From contig CAVTJX010000002.1 of the NCBI GenBank assembly GCA_963735175.1, forward strand, positions 1 through 34,078: a DNA stretch of 34,078 nt. The letters run 5' to 3'. A program made the translations under genes and the position numbers. Of this stretch, positions 1 to 10,500 are shown piece after piece. The stretch comes from CAVTJX01 sp963735175 (GTDB lineage: Bacteria > Electryoneota > RPQS01). Under the pieces are notes generated by a model. That model saw nothing but the letters and a program-made list of their open reading frames with translations. It did not search any database and had not been told where the DNA came from. The number at the start of each line of letters is the position of its first letter. Position 1 is the stretch's first letter.

Positions 1-54
1 TGATAAAGGGCCGATTAATAGATAATGTTGTCGTTTATTGGTCGGTGATAGGGA

Positions 55-291
55 TCACGCCCATCGCACGGAACCACTTAAATGTGGAATCTTCATAGGT
101 TCCAATATGGCCAATGCCGTACTGCGCGGCACCTGCCAACTAAAATATTGCGGTAGGTTCTGCGACAGCCAGTTGACACCCGACCGCGCGTTAAAATACA
201 CCACAATGTCAAACGCCATAACCGCCTCAGCCAGTGCGCAGAGTAGAAGCGTCAGAAATGCGCAGGAAAACCACCAGAATAACTGCATCAT
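55..291 (-). CDS. Small hypothetical protein with N-terminal membrane/signal segment
   Basis: A 78-codon frame. It is supported by a textbook ribosome-binding site, AGGAGG, five bases before the first of two consecutive ATGs, and by a TGA stop. The first ~28 residues are strongly hydrophobic (FWWFSCAFLTLLLCALAEAV), which suggests a signal peptide or a single membrane anchor; the remaining ~50 residues are soluble-looking with no motif I recognise. It lies 32 bases downstream of the secreted FG-GAP-like gene on the same strand and may be cotranscribed with it. I cannot assign a function. The main alternative is that it is a remnant of a longer gene, but the good RBS argues for a real small gene. 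Confidence 0.5.
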   Translation of the reverse strand: MMQLFWWFSCAFLTLLLCALAEAVMAFDIVVYFNARSGVNWLSQNLPQYFSWQVPRSTALAILEPMKIPHLSGSVRWA

Positions 292-323
292 GGAAGCCTC
301 CTGAAATAAAAGTTAGAAAATCT

Positions 324-1834
324 CTATCGCAAGACCATCAGTTTTAGAGTGGAAGTCAGATTGCCAGATGTGACGTGCAGAAAGTATAGACCAGTGGACA
401 GGTCACGCGCATCGTAATGGAAGCGCAGTCTGCAACCTGTGGCGGGGATACTGGTCGTGAATACGACCTGCCCCAGCAGATTGTATATCTTCAAATCAGC
501 AACCATGCTGTAGATTGGTAAAGTGAGCTCAAGGGTCGCACTATTGTTAAAAGGATTTGGATAAGCCGTTACCTTTATCGTCTTTGGCAATGCCGCCTGT
601 GGTTCGGGCACATCCGCAATCAAGTCCGTATCCCCCTCCAAAACAACTGCTTTGCCACGCCAGGCCGCTTGAGGCACATCATGATTTCCCCCGACTCCCA
701 GATCATCGATCTGATCCCCGTTGACATCGCCGAGGTTGCTGACCGCACGGAGACCGATCAAATTCAACGGCTCTGTCCGGCCCTCGATGACGAATGCCGG
801 GGTCGGATTCAACCATGAGCCGCCAAGGTGCAGCGTCAGCTTGCCGTACCAGGCATCGCCGCAATACGGGGTGCACATGGCGATATCGTGGAAGCCGTCG
901 CCGTTGAAATCGCCTGCACTTTCGATGGTGTGCGGCGAACTACATGGGTAATTCAAGTCCGCATCCGGCAAGGTGTGGATGGCGCTGCCTCCCCAGCGGA
1001 CTTCCAGCCGACCGCCCAAACCGAAGCCCAAGTCATCCACCCCGTCCCCGTTCAGATCCGGCAGGATCGCCACCATGCTTACGTATTCGTCCCAGTGGTA
1101 AGCCGGAAGCGTATCGGGATGCTCGACCTCCCAGAAACAAGTCAATATCATCGTCAATGGCCATGCTCAGAAAATCGGCGTAGCCATCACCGTTGGCATC
1201 TCCAGGAAAGGTTCCGCCTAAGTAGGCATGCCGCTGCCAGTCCGGCAACGTGTCCATCGGATTAGCTCCGAAAAGAACCACCGACGGCGAGCCAGAGTTG
1301 ACGCCGATCAGGTCATCATATCCATCACCGTTGAAATCGCCAATGGCTTGAAACACTACCCATGTCGGGAATGACAACGTTAAATCCGGCGCGTCATGCG
1401 GGCCTGGCCCCCCAAAGTAAACTTTAGTAACGTCACGGCCCAACGGATCTGCCGTCAGTTCGACAACGATCGCCCAATCCTGATACCCATCCCCGTTCAG
1501 ATCTCCCAGTGCCCGCGCACGCCAGAGGTACTCTTCCTCCGAGATCTGCGTCAAACGGGTCATGTAGGGGACGGTCTCGGGCGGGTTGCCGCCGTGGAAG
1601 AATTCCACGCGCGGTTCACAAATCTGTCCCGGCGGCCCCCAGACCACTGGCAAATACCGCCCAGTCATTGAAGCCGTCACTATTCTGGTCGCCGAGGGCC
1701 AGAATCTCGCTGCCATACAGCGAACTGTCCTCCGCCCCCTCCCGCTGCCAGATGGCCATTGGCTGGTATTGTGGTTGGGCAAAGGCGGAATTGGCCGCCA
1801 GTAGGAATGATACGATTATCGAGGATTTCGACAT
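324..1834 (-). CDS. Secreted FG-GAP/VCBS-like repeat protein with C-terminal sorting domain (two frameshifts)
   Basis: The start is the ATG at 1834: it has GAGG a few bases upstream and opens a signal peptide (MSKSSIIVSFLLAANSAFA). The body carries repeated calcium-binding-like blades of the form GD-N-GDG-DD (for example GDLNGDGYQDW, GDFNGDGYDDL, GDANGDGYADF, PDLNGDGVDDL, GDFNGDGFHDI, GDVNGDQIDDL), as in FG-GAP/VCBS beta-propellers. The last ~85 residues are a FlgD-like/type-IX-type sorting domain (AYPNPFNNSATLEL, LKIYNLLGQVV, GLYFLHV, LKLMVLR), so the product is probably exported and anchored at the surface. The frame is broken twice, near 1630-1640 (beside a run of five C) and near 1135-1150. 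Each break is repaired by one base and the repeats continue across it, so sequencing error is more likely than decay. Ligand or role unknown. Confidence 0.8.
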
Positions 1835-1913
1835 GATAACCTCATAGAGAATAATCACAAAGTAACGCTATTCGTCGACAAATGTCAAGCTCTAAGGGTG
1901 TTGAAACCCATGA

Positions 1914-1944
1914 GCAAGCCCGCACCTTGGGGATGCGGGCTTGC
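1914..1944 (-). terminator. Stem-loop after the subtilase gene
   Basis: A perfect 11-bp inverted repeat, GCAAGCCCGCA / TGCGGGCTTGC, with a 9-base loop, lies 27 bases beyond the protease stop codon. The U-run on the minus strand is weak (TTTC), so termination is inferred from position and stem strength. Confidence 0.6.
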
Positions 1945-1970
1945 TATGCGGAAGGATGCGGATCAGGACG

Positions 1971-3839
1971 CTACTTCGCGGCGGCGGCCAGTTGCATGGA
2001 CTTCTGCGGATTGAGCAGCGGAATCTTGCGCTCGCCGGCCTGGCGCATATCGCAGCCGTCGACGATGGCGGCGCGAAGCCGGGCCACGGTGAGTTTCGGG
2101 TATTTGGCCAGCAGCTTGCCCGCGAGGTTGGTGACGTTGGGCGAGGACTGGGAGGTACCCGACATCTTCAGCTCGTCGCCGCCGGGAACGTGGCTGACGA
2201 CTTCGAAGCCGTTGGCGTAGACGTCGACTTTGCCGAAGCTGGTGAAGCCGGTTTCTTCGCCGGCCTGATCGACCGCGCCCACGGTGAGGACGTTGGGCAG
2301 GTTGATCGAGGACGGGTAGAACTCTTCGAAATTCACGTCGCTGTTGCTGTTGCCCGCGCTGACGATGAAGAGAATTTCGGGCGCGTTGTTAATGGCCTCT
2401 ACGAGACCGGTACGGCTGACTTCGAACAGCTTGCGGGCGAGCGCCTTGCGCTCTTCGGGAGTGCCGCCGGCGTTGTTGGCTTCGAGGGCGCCTTCGACGC
2501 TGCCGAGGTTTCCGCCCCAGCTCATGTTGACGGCGCGAACGCCGTTGGCTTTGAAGTAGTCAATGGCCTGCCGCATGGAGGCCGAGTCCTTCTGGGCCAG
2601 TTCCATCGTCGGCAATTCGGGCATCACATGGTAATCGAACGTGATGCGCGAAGCGAGCACGCGGGCAAACGGATTGCCGCGGAGGGCGATGCCGGCGACG
2701 TGCGTGCCGTGAGCGTAGTTGCCGTACTTGCCGATGCCTTCAAAGACAGGCTTGACCGAATCGCGCGGCAGCGACGCCATGAGGGCTTTCACTTCCTGGG
2801 CTTCGGGGCTTTCAATGTTGGCCTGAATGTCTTCGAGACCCTTCACACGGCGCTGCAACGTGGGGCGTTCTTTGGAAACGTCGCCGACGTCGAAAAGCGG
2901 ACTGGATTCCTTGTCGCCGTGGAGGCTGTAGGCGATACCGTGCACATCGTCGACGAAGCCGTTGTTGTCGTCGTCCTTGTTGTTGCCGGCGATTTCCTTC
3001 GCGTTCGTCCACATCTGGTTCTTGTAGACCTCGCCGTCGACGCCGCTATCCCAAATGGCGAGCAGCACGGGATTGGCTTTGTCCTTGTCGGTCAGGGTCA
3101 CGTCGCGCGCGGCCCAGATGTCGGCCTTGGTGACCTGATGAGCCTTGATCACTTCGTCATAGACCGCGACCACATCGTCCTTGAGGGGAAGAATGACCTT
3201 GAGCGAATAGGACGCCCCGACGAGGCCGGTGGCGATATCCTTGCTCATCTCACCGTTCGACTTGTCGAGCACGGGCTGCACGCCAGCCTCGATGCCGCCG
3301 AGGGTCATGGACTTGCTCATCATTTCAAAGCTGCCCTTGGCCTGCTTGAAATTGTCCTGCACTTTGTCATAGGGCGCGGCGTCGAGCAGTTTTTTCAGTT
3401 CGCGCTTGTAAGCCGTACGGAAATCGGCATCGCCGCTTTTTTTAGCCAGCACGTAAGCCTGCGTGACCGCGCCCATCGTGAGGCGGGTGGCTTCCTTATC
3501 TTCGAGGGCTTTGCGACGGGCGAGATAATCGAGGTAGACATCCATCTGCCCTTCCAGCATGGCGATGGTGCCGAGGTTGGAGTAGTATCCCTGCAACGTG
3601 GTTTTGTCGGCGATCTCGAATTGGTCGAGATCCTTCTGCAGGTCGCGCTTCAATTGCGTCGCGAGCGCCATCACAGCCGTATCGCTTTCCACGAAGTCGG
3701 CGGCCTTCATGTTGATGTGGTAGGTGTAGCGGGGCAGGTCATCGAGTTTCGTGATCTTCGTCTTCTCCGCACAAGCGGCGCTGCTGGCCAGCAGGGCAAT
3801 CGCCATCAGGACGGCAAATATCGGCGCGATGCGCTTCAT
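1971..3839 (-). CDS. Secreted subtilisin-family (S8) serine protease
   Basis: The frame is open upstream to 3995, but the start is placed at the ATG at 3839, which has GGAGA about 8 bases upstream and begins a signal peptide (MKRIAPIFAVLMAIALLASS). The mature protein is about 600 residues. A helical N-terminal region of roughly 230 residues precedes the S8 domain. The catalytic triad is visible: Asp264 in AIWDSGVD, His377 in HGTHVAGI, Ser563 in MSGTSQSSP, plus oxyanion Asn497 in SAGNS. A DDDNNGFVDD segment near 288-298 is the calcium-binding-like insert common in bacterial subtilases. There is no C-terminal sorting domain. An AAC at position 23 could be a weak lipobox, so lipoprotein anchoring is possible. 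The frame is intact over its whole length, unlike most neighbours. Substrate unknown. Confidence 0.93.
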   Translation of the reverse strand: MKRIAPIFAVLMAIALLASSAACAEKTKITKLDDLPRYTYHINMKAADFVESDTAVMALATQLKRDLQKDLDQFEIADKTTLQGYYSNLGTIAMLEGQMDVYLDYLARRKALEDKEATRLTMGAVTQAYVLAKKSGDADFRTAYKRELKKLLDAAPYDKVQDNFKQAKGSFEMMSKSMTLGGIEAGVQPVLDKSNGEMSKDIATGLVGASYSLKVILPLKDDVVAVYDEVIKAHQVTKADIWAARDVTLTDKDKANPVLLAIWDSGVDGEVYKNQMWTNAKEIAGNNKDDDNNGFVDDVHGIAYSLHGDKESSPLFDVGDVSKERPTLQRRVKGLEDIQANIESPEAQEVKALMASLPRDSVKPVFEGIGKYGNYAHGTHVAGIALRGNPFARVLASRITFDYHVMPELPTMELAQKDSASMRQAIDYFKANGVRAVNMSWGGNLGSVEGALEANNAGGTPEERKALARKLFEVSRTGLVEAINNAPEILFIVSAGNSNSDVNFEEFYPSSINLPNVLTVGAVDQAGEETGFTSFGKVDVYANGFEVVSHVPGGDELKMSGTSQSSPNVTNLAGKLLAKYPKLTVARLRAAIVDGCDMRQAGERKIPLLNPQKSMQLAAAAK

Positions 3840-4318
3840 GTGATGCTCTCCAGAAAAAAATGTAGGGGATGTGTTGAACACTGTCGCCCCTGGCGTCCAC
3901 GAAGCGATGATCCCTTGGATCCGAACGGGGACAGGAGGGGCGAAAGTGGGTTTGGAACAATCATATAAGTTATCGAAAAATAGTGACAGTATCAAGCAAC
4001 GGCGTGAGCCGCGGGGATTCCCCGGCGAACCGTTACCTCCTCAGACCGGAGAGATTCAAAAGATATTGCGGTCCGGGATTTCAGGCTGTAGTCATCGTGC
4101 TGTAAATTGCATCACCGGCGCGGAATATTGCCGGAGTGAGCAAAAACACCAGCGTTCCGACCGTCACGTATACTTTGAATATACAATCCTATACGCGCAA
4201 TCCTCTCAAAACATCGGAGACACGGCTTGCCTCTGGTCTGTAAAAACAGTATCTTCAGTATCTAATGGCAACCGGTATCGGATTGAATCCTCTTTCCCAT
4301 TGACTGTCAAGGACTGCT
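3840..4318. other. Intergenic region between divergent genes
   Basis: About 480 bases separate the minus-strand protease from the plus-strand methyltransferase. Frames here are short, lack a convincing RBS and have no recognisable product. The stretch should hold the promoters of both genes, but I could not pick a convincing -35/-10 pair, and I see no repeat or RNA gene in it. Confidence 0.5.
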
Positions 4319-5187
4319 ATGCCGAATTTGTGGCTGACACTCTACCGCTTAACACAGGACCGAAGAAAACGGGCGATCCTGCAGGCTTTTAACTCCGAGG
4401 CAGACTACCAGGCAAGTTTGAGCGAAGTGACGAAGTTTTGGTCGCGATGTCCCGAGCCGCCTGATTTTCGAGGCAAAGGTGTTCTGGATTTGGGCTGCGG
4501 ATTGGGCGCGCTGGTGTTCGATGCGGCGCGGCGCGGCGCGGCGTGTGTGGTCGGGATCGAAATCCTCGACGAATTCACGCAGGCCAATAACCGGCGCCTG
4601 GCGGAGAATTTCCCACAGTTCAAAGACCGTGTGGAGTTTCGCACGGTCTATCTGGCGGACGCCGGGCCGGAAAAATTCGATATCATTCTCTCGAAGGACA
4701 GTTTTGAGCACATCCTCGAACTGGAAGAGCATCTGGCGCAGATGAAAGCCCACCTCAATCCCCATGGGCGGATTTATGTGGGTTTTGCGCCGCTCTATCG
4801 CAGCTCCGCGGGGCGACCACCGCCGGATGCAGACCAAACTGCCGTGGGGACACGTGATTTTTCCCGAAGCGGTGATGCTACCGGGCGCTGCGCGAAATGT
4901 ACCCGGAAGCGAAACTGGAGTCGGTGGCCGACCTGGGGCTGAACAAACTCAGCGTGCGCGAGCTGCGCGGCATGATTCGCCGCCAGCGGCTACGCGCGCG
5001 CTATTTTCGCATCAATGTCGGCGGCAATCCCGCGCTGCGGCTGTTTAACCTGGGCCGCGGGCTGCCCGGCTTAAGCAAGTATTTCACGCAAAACATCTAC
5101 ATGATTCTCGGGCGCGCCAAGGATCGACAGGCTTGTGACTACAGAAGCCGATGCACTGACCCGGGCACAATGTTGGACTGTCTATGA
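4319..5187 (+). CDS. Class I SAM-dependent methyltransferase (two frameshifts)
   Basis: The ATG at 4319 has AAGGA five bases upstream. The Rossmann motif I is clear (VLDLGCGLGALVFDAARRGA), followed by an acidic motif II (GIEILDEF) and a motif IV region (FDIILSKDSFEHI), so the protein should bind S-adenosylmethionine and methylate an unidentified small molecule or lipid-linked acceptor. The C-terminal part lies in two further frames: a GDHRRMQTKLPWGHVIFPE block around 4805-4880 and a MYPEAKLESVADLGLNKLS block from about 4895. The indels are near 4800 and 4885. The same order of blocks is usual for methyltransferases of the glycan or lipid clusters, so I read this as one gene of about 289 codons. 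Its TGA overlaps the next gene's ATG (ATGA), implying coupled translation. Confidence 0.8.
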
Positions 5188-6376
5188 AAAAATACCTGTT
5201 TCTCTTCCTCGCCGTGATTTGTGTCGCGGCGAGGGCGGAGGAATCCGCGTCATGGGAGACCTGCAGAAGGCCATCAATCTCGCCCTTGACGGCGACACGC
5301 TGGTGCTCGCCCCGGGTCATTATACGGCCGAACCGCATCTCTACGAAGAGTATTTCTGCGGCAATTGTGACAGCGCGATCACGGCGGTGCGGGCGATGCG
5401 CGGGTTTGTGATCGACGCGCGCGCCCTGGTGATCCGCTCGCCGCGGCTGGGCGAAGCGGTGCTGGAAACTCGCGCCGGATACGGGGTGCTGATTCTCAAT
5501 TCGCGCGGGACGACGCTGGAAAATCTCGTCATCACGGGTGGACGGCGCAACCCGGACGGGAAAGCCACGGACGGCGCGGTGGTGGCGAAGAACTCGCGGG
5601 TGACCCTGCGCAATTGCCGGCTGGCAAACAATACCGAGTATTTCGATTCCACGGTGGTGGGCATCGGCGGCGTGATGGTGCGGGAAGGCAGCGAGGTGCA
5701 TGTGGAGCAGTGCGCGATTATCAACAACTCGTGGGACGGCGTGGCGCTCTATCGCGGGGCGACGGCCACCATCACCGACTGCGTGATTGACAGCGGCCGG
5801 GGCGCGGGCATCGGCGTGACGTGGGACGCGGCGGCAATCTGCCTGCGCAACCGCATCTCACGCTACTGGAAAGGCATCGGCACCTTCGGCACGGCCACGG
5901 CCGTGGTGCGCAACAACGCGGTGTTCAACAACGCCGGGTGGGGGATCATCGCCGCCGGACAGAGCACGCTGATTGCCGAGAACAATGTGGTGGCACGGAA
6001 CGGCAACTGCGGCTTTGCCGTCTGGAACAAGGGTACGCGGGGACGGATCGTCAACAATATTTCCGCGTTCAACGGCCGCCGCAAGGAATGGGTTTGTCCG
6101 TGCGTGGGTTTCTGGAATCAGGAAGCCGACACGGCGGGCTGGACCGTGGCTTACAACCTCGCCTGGGAGAACAGCGCGGGCAATGTGCGGGGGATGGATT
6201 CGAGCGGCGTGTTTGCGCTGGATCCGTTGTTTGCCGACAGCGTGAATTTCGACGTGAAGGAAGCGTCGCCCGCGCGGGGCAACGGCGACCCGGCAATAGT
6301 CAACCGTGACGGCGCGCGCGCGGACATGGGCCTCTGGGGCGGCCCCAGCGCCAGCGTGCGACGCTGGACCCGATAG
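5184..6376 (+). CDS. Secreted right-handed parallel beta-helix protein (frameshift near the N-terminus)
   Basis: The start ATG at 5184 overlaps the methyltransferase stop and encodes a signal peptide (MKKYLFLFLAVICVAARAEE). Near 5236-5245 the frame shifts by one base into the long frame that begins at DLQKAINLALDGDTLVLAPG, the classic N-terminal cap of secreted beta-helix proteins. Then come PbH1-like coils with N-rich turns (RNCRLANNTEYFD, EQCAIINNSWDG, RNNAVFNNAGWGI, AENNVVARNGNCGF, VNNISAFNG). The C-terminus (DPLFAD..., SPARGNGDPAI, RADMGLWGG) is the end typical of the family. Such proteins often bind or cleave polysaccharide, but no catalytic residues can be named here. Length about 397 codons after repair. 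Confidence 0.85.
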
Positions 6377-6430
6377 CGCTGTCGCCCGTGATTGCCGCGC
6401 GTCGGCCTACGCCGGTTCGTACGCACGCCT

Positions 6431-6502
6431 TACTAGCCGGCACGCTCCCGCGTGCCGGATCACAGAAGAAGAATCCAACCCGCAGGAGCGGGTTGGCTAG
6501 TA
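6431..6502. repeat. Twin-hairpin intergenic repeat, copy 1
   Basis: The unit is bounded by a perfect 8-bp inverted repeat, TACTAGCC (6431-6438) and GGCTAGTA (6495-6502). Inside are two 9-bp hairpins: CCGGCACGC/GCGTGCCGG with loop TCCC (6437-6458) and CCAACCCGC/GCGGGTTGG with loop AGGA (6475-6496), separated by a 16-base spacer. A second copy lies at 18341-18424. It resembles REP/BIME-type palindromic elements. Confidence 0.85.
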
Positions 6503-6563
6503 GTCACAGAAAGGCTTCCGCGCAGGATACCCTGAATATATCATCACCAGAGGAGCAATGCAC

Positions 6564-7357
6564 ATGGGCGTACCGATATTCACGATTGACGCATTTACAT
6601 CTGAACGGTTTCGGGGGAATCCGGCGGGGGTGTGTTTGCTGGATGCGCCGCGCGAGGTGGCGTGGATGCGCTCCGTGGCGGCGGAGATGAAGCGCTCGGA
6701 GACGGCGTTTGTTTCGGCGCGAACGGGCAATATCAGATCCGCTGGTTTACGCCGGCGGTGGAGGTCGCGCTCTGCGGGCACGCGACGCTGGCCAGCGCAC
6801 ACGCGCTGTATGAAAACCGGACGCGAGCCGCTGGAAACGATTATTCACTTTCAAACCCGCCACAGCGGCACATTGACGTCACGCTGCACGGGGGACTGGA
6901 TCGAGCTGGACTTCCCCGCCATGCCGCCGGAACCGGCGATCGTGCCGCCGGAGGTGCTGGAGGCGCTGAGCGTGCACCGCTGTATATGGGACGCAGCCGG
7001 GATGACTATTTGATTCAGGTGGAGAGCGAAGCGCTGGTGCGCGCGCTGCGACCCGACTTTGCGCGGCTGCGCGATTTGCCGGTGCGCGGCGTGATCGTCA
7101 CCGCGCGGGCGGAAACCGCGCCGCTGGATTTTGTATCGCGCTTCTTCGCCCCCGGCGCGGGGATCGACGAGGATCCGGTGACGGGCTCGGCGCACTGCTG
7201 CCTGGGACCATTCTGGCAAAAGATCCTCGGCAAGGACAAACTCTACGCCTATCAAGCTTCGGAGCGCGGCGGAATGCTGCAAGTGCGCATGGCAAAAGAT
7301 CGCGTCTATCTCCGTGGCCAGGCGGTGACGGTGCTGCGAGGGGAACTGCTTGATTAA
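6564..7357 (+). CDS. PhzF family epimerase/isomerase (several frameshifts)
   Basis: AGGAG at 6551-6555 sits 8 bases before the ATG at 6564, which is preferred over the ATG at 6558 (2 bases). The reading goes FTIDAFTSERFRGNPAGVC, then RSETAFVS containing the family's catalytic glutamate, then WFTPAVEVALCGHATLASAH, the GDWIELDFPA block, and the C-terminal half with DEDPVTGSAHCCL. These are landmarks of the PhzF/diaminopimelate-epimerase fold, whose characterised members isomerise dihydro-hydroxyanthranilate; the substrate here is unknown and no phenazine genes are nearby. The frame jumps near 6735, 6830 and 6985, all repairable by single bases. Expected length about 264 residues, within the normal family range. 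The 3' half is duplicated at 11290-11702. Confidence 0.85.
7058..7164 (+). repeat. 107-bp block identical to 11402-11508
   Basis: Within the PhzF 3' half, 107 bases are identical by eye to the truncated second copy, while sequence on both sides differs at many silent positions. The two copies are direct repeats flanking the cysteine-rich gene. Confidence 0.85.
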
Positions 7358-7387
7358 GAAAGTACGAGTACTGGGCGGTAAATATTA

Positions 7388-7418
7388 ACGGCAAACCTCT
7401 TGGGGTTCGCCGTTTTTT
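7388..7418 (+). terminator. Rho-independent terminator of the PhzF gene
   Basis: ACGGCAAACC pairs with GGTTCGCCGT (one mismatch) across a short loop and is followed by seven T. It lies 30 bases after the PhzF stop. Confidence 0.85.
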
Positions 7419-7493
7419 TCAGGATTCAAAGATTGAATGTGTGGCAAGGCAAGATAAGAACATGCCTTGGAGTAATGGGGATTAGAATGTAAC

Positions 7494-7515
7494 GGGGCGA
7501 CCGTCTGGCCGCCCC
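7494..7515 (-). terminator. Stem-loop after the cysteine-rich gene
   Basis: GGGGCG pairs with CGCCCC over a 10-base loop, 13 bases beyond the TAA of the minus-strand gene. There is no strong U-run, so the role is inferred from position. Confidence 0.5.
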
Positions 7516-7527
7516 ATTCCATGCTAT

Positions 7528-10500
7528 TTATTCGTTGCTCGCAGGCATCACATCGCCGTCAGCCGGCGAGACGTTTGAGATCCATTCCAACGGAACGATG
7601 GTCCGCATTTCATCATCGGGGAAAACAGTTACCGGAACATCCGTTGCGAAGGCTACGGCACCACTATCTACTACGGTAATCGTGTAGAAATACGCTGCGG
7701 CGGGCTGACTGACAATGCCGGAGTCGAGGTAGGTCGTGTCAGTTGTCGTGGCAATCAGGTTGCCGATTATCCCTGGCGCCGTAGCACGATAGACGTTGAA
7801 GGTCAGGATGTTCGCATCCGGATCCGCCGGCCAGTGAAGCCGGATGCTGTTTGCAGAGCGCGAGATCACTAACCCATCCCAAAAACACGGTCTGCATTGC
7901 AGCCGAGAGACATAGCATCCACACGGAATACCGTTAAAGGCAGTCGGAGCCACATAAAAGTAATAGGAACCCCACTGTGACTCACTGCACAGATTGAGGT
8001 TGATTGTGGCTGTTTGCCCGGCCACGGTAGTGAATGCCGACGCAATCAAGGTTAGACTCGGGCAGGGACCCGCCGGGCGGAACACGAAAAGTGTCGCTGG
8101 GAAATCGGCTTTCACAGTCCACGTGATACGGCCGTTGCCGCTGTTGATAGCTTTCACGAACCAATCCGTGTCCCGCACGCCGCCGTTGGCAAAGGCGGTG
8201 CCGCAAATGCTCTGTCCGCAAGGAGCAGCTTGGTAAACAGGCGGGGCGGAATTGCATCCGCCGTTGTAATTGTCGGGCAGATTCGGGCAAACTTCGCCCT
8301 CCAGAATATAGGGCAGACCCAGTTCAGCGCACGCGACCTGGCAGGTGCAGACACAGGTGGAACAGGGCGACAACGCAAGGATGTATGGCCCGGCTCCGTT
8401 GGGCGCAGAGGCGGTGGATGTTACCTGGATAAAATGCAGGCCGGGCTGCAGACACAAGTTCTGCAGAACGGGATCACTCGTGGCGTCACCATTGTCATAC
8501 GCCTCCTGGAACGAGCACGTCGCATTGTAAACAGCAACCGAGGAGATCAACCCCTGGCCAAAGGGAAAATAACCAGGGGTCGCAGTTGCAAGAACACTAA
8601 TACTGATTCGCTGGCATCTCGGCCCGGGATTGTTGAATAGATACCAATCGGGATTGTTGGTCGGGTCGATGGTTCCACACAGCGTGTCCGCACAGCTCAC
8701 GAAACAGTAATCCTGGCCACAGACATCATTGCCCGGTTCTGAATTGCGGTCACAGTCCTGATAGCGGCAGGTATCGCAGCGCGGAACCTGAATACAGAAG
8801 GTGATGGAATCCGGTCCGCAGCAACTGGAGGTTACCACTGCCGTGAAGTTGATACACCCACCTCCGCCAGTGACGTTGTTAAGTTGCGCCGTGATGTTCG
8901 GCGAGGAACCGGTCTGCGGTCCGAGCAACGGATAGGACACGGGACTTCCCAGGATGGCCGCCGATCCTCCGGGCCCCGTGCCTCCGAAAACGCTGACCAC
9001 AACATTATTGCAGGATGTTAGACCATAGTTATTGACGCTCAGACCCAGCGGGAACGGATTGGGGGAAATGAGGCCATCTATACACTGGAGGGTAATCGGA
9101 ACCGTCTCAAAACGTACCTGCGCATAGCTGGAGCAGGGCGTGGCACAGGTCAGACCGGGGGTCCACTCGCCGCCCAGTGCTGCGCACTGCGACTGCGTGT
9201 TTACGGCGCACTGGGGAAGAGAGTGCGGATTGCAATAGCAGCAGCGGCCGGGAGGATCGCCGCTGCCACAGGGTGTGCATTGTACCCAGGCCCGGTAGTT
9301 GGCACCGCACCAGGCCAGGTAGTTATAGATGGCCGTGGGTGCAACGTAAAGCCAGTAGGTTCCCGGTTGCAGGCAAGCCGCCACACAGACAGTATCACAG
9401 GCCGCGTTGGCAGAGGAGAAGGCATAGGTGACATACCCACTCCCCCCCGGGCCGCGAATGGCAATCATCGGGTCAAATTCCGCATAGACACACCAGCGCA
9501 GCGTCTCCGGCTGGCTCACGGTGACCTGGTACCAATCGTGATCTTTCAGGGGTGGCCACGGGCCCAGGCCCAGCGCCAGGCCAAAAGTTCCACAGATCGC
9601 ACTGCCGCAAGCCGTTGGTGTGAATGAAGGGGGAGTCCCCAACGGACCGCCGTTGGTAACATCGACATAGCCTGTGTAACACGTTGGCTCGCTCTCGTTC
9701 TGGTCCCCGGTCACACAACTGATGTTGCAGTTCTCGCAGGAACCACATTGGACCGTCAGCACGTAGTCGGCATTCGAGTATGCTGGAACCCCCGTTTTGG
9801 GGAGAATCTGGATATAGCGGAAACCGGGACCGGCGCAGAAACTCTGACAGACTTTAACGCATGGGAAACTGTGTACCACAGTTTGAGTCGGGTGTCAAGC
9901 ACAGCTGACAAAGTCACTGATATAGATCTCCGCTTCGAATTCCGTCGTGATGCAGACCACCGCTTTCTGAAAGCTGGGAAGCGTCAGCCGATAGGCATCA
10001 ATATCCCGCTCGCCGGAAGCCGTGTAGGAAGAAGTCCCGCAAATCGTCTGGCCGCAGGCGATCGGTAAAAAGGAACCGTTTCCAAAAAAACCGCCGTTGT
10101 GATTGTCGATCACATTGGGAATCCAGTTTTCTCCCTCCTGCGTGGCGCCTGCCGGGCAGGCGACCGTGCAGCCGACGGGTTCCGCATCGCCGATGCCGGG
10201 CCCGCGCCCCTCGACATTCAAGGCGAATTCGCCGGACTCAGTGCCCCGGCCGTCTACAACGATCGTGTAGCTCACTCCGGCGGCAAAAGTGATTTCACGA
10301 ATGACACTCGACGGCCCGCAGTTCAGATCGTCATCGTTGCAGGCTATCAGTTGCGATCCCTCGGTGTTCGGGCAGCCTCGCCACACGGTGAGTATCGTAT
10401 TGAAGCTCGATCCGCACAGCGAGATGGATGTTGTGATGGAATCGGTTGGTGTAAACGAGTAGACCACGTCGGGAGCGGAGCTTTGGTTAAATCCCGGACA

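Noticed and set aside
1941..3968. A 675-codon open frame on the plus strand opposite the subtilase gene
   Set aside because: It mirrors the protease codon by codon, has no RBS, and its composition (runs of V, G, H and R with no domain) is that of a shadow frame in a GC-rich gene.
6431..6502. A CRISPR repeat or a plain terminator at the twin-hairpin repeat
   Set aside because: Only one unit at each place, no regular spacers, no U-run, and two stems bounded by terminal inverted repeats; a REP-like element fits better.
6564..7357. Phenazine biosynthesis locus suggested by PhzF
   Set aside because: No other phz genes are near; PhzF-family proteins are widespread and mostly unrelated to phenazines.
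7445..7479. CAAGGCA ... TGCCTTG inverted repeat between two convergent genes
   Set aside because: Only 7 bp with a 21-base loop and no T-run; too weak to call next to better terminators.
9895..9897. Selenocysteine at the in-frame TGA
   Set aside because: No SECIS-like hairpin was evident next to it, no selenium gene is in the window, and the protein is not of a known selenoprotein family. It is kept only as one option to test.
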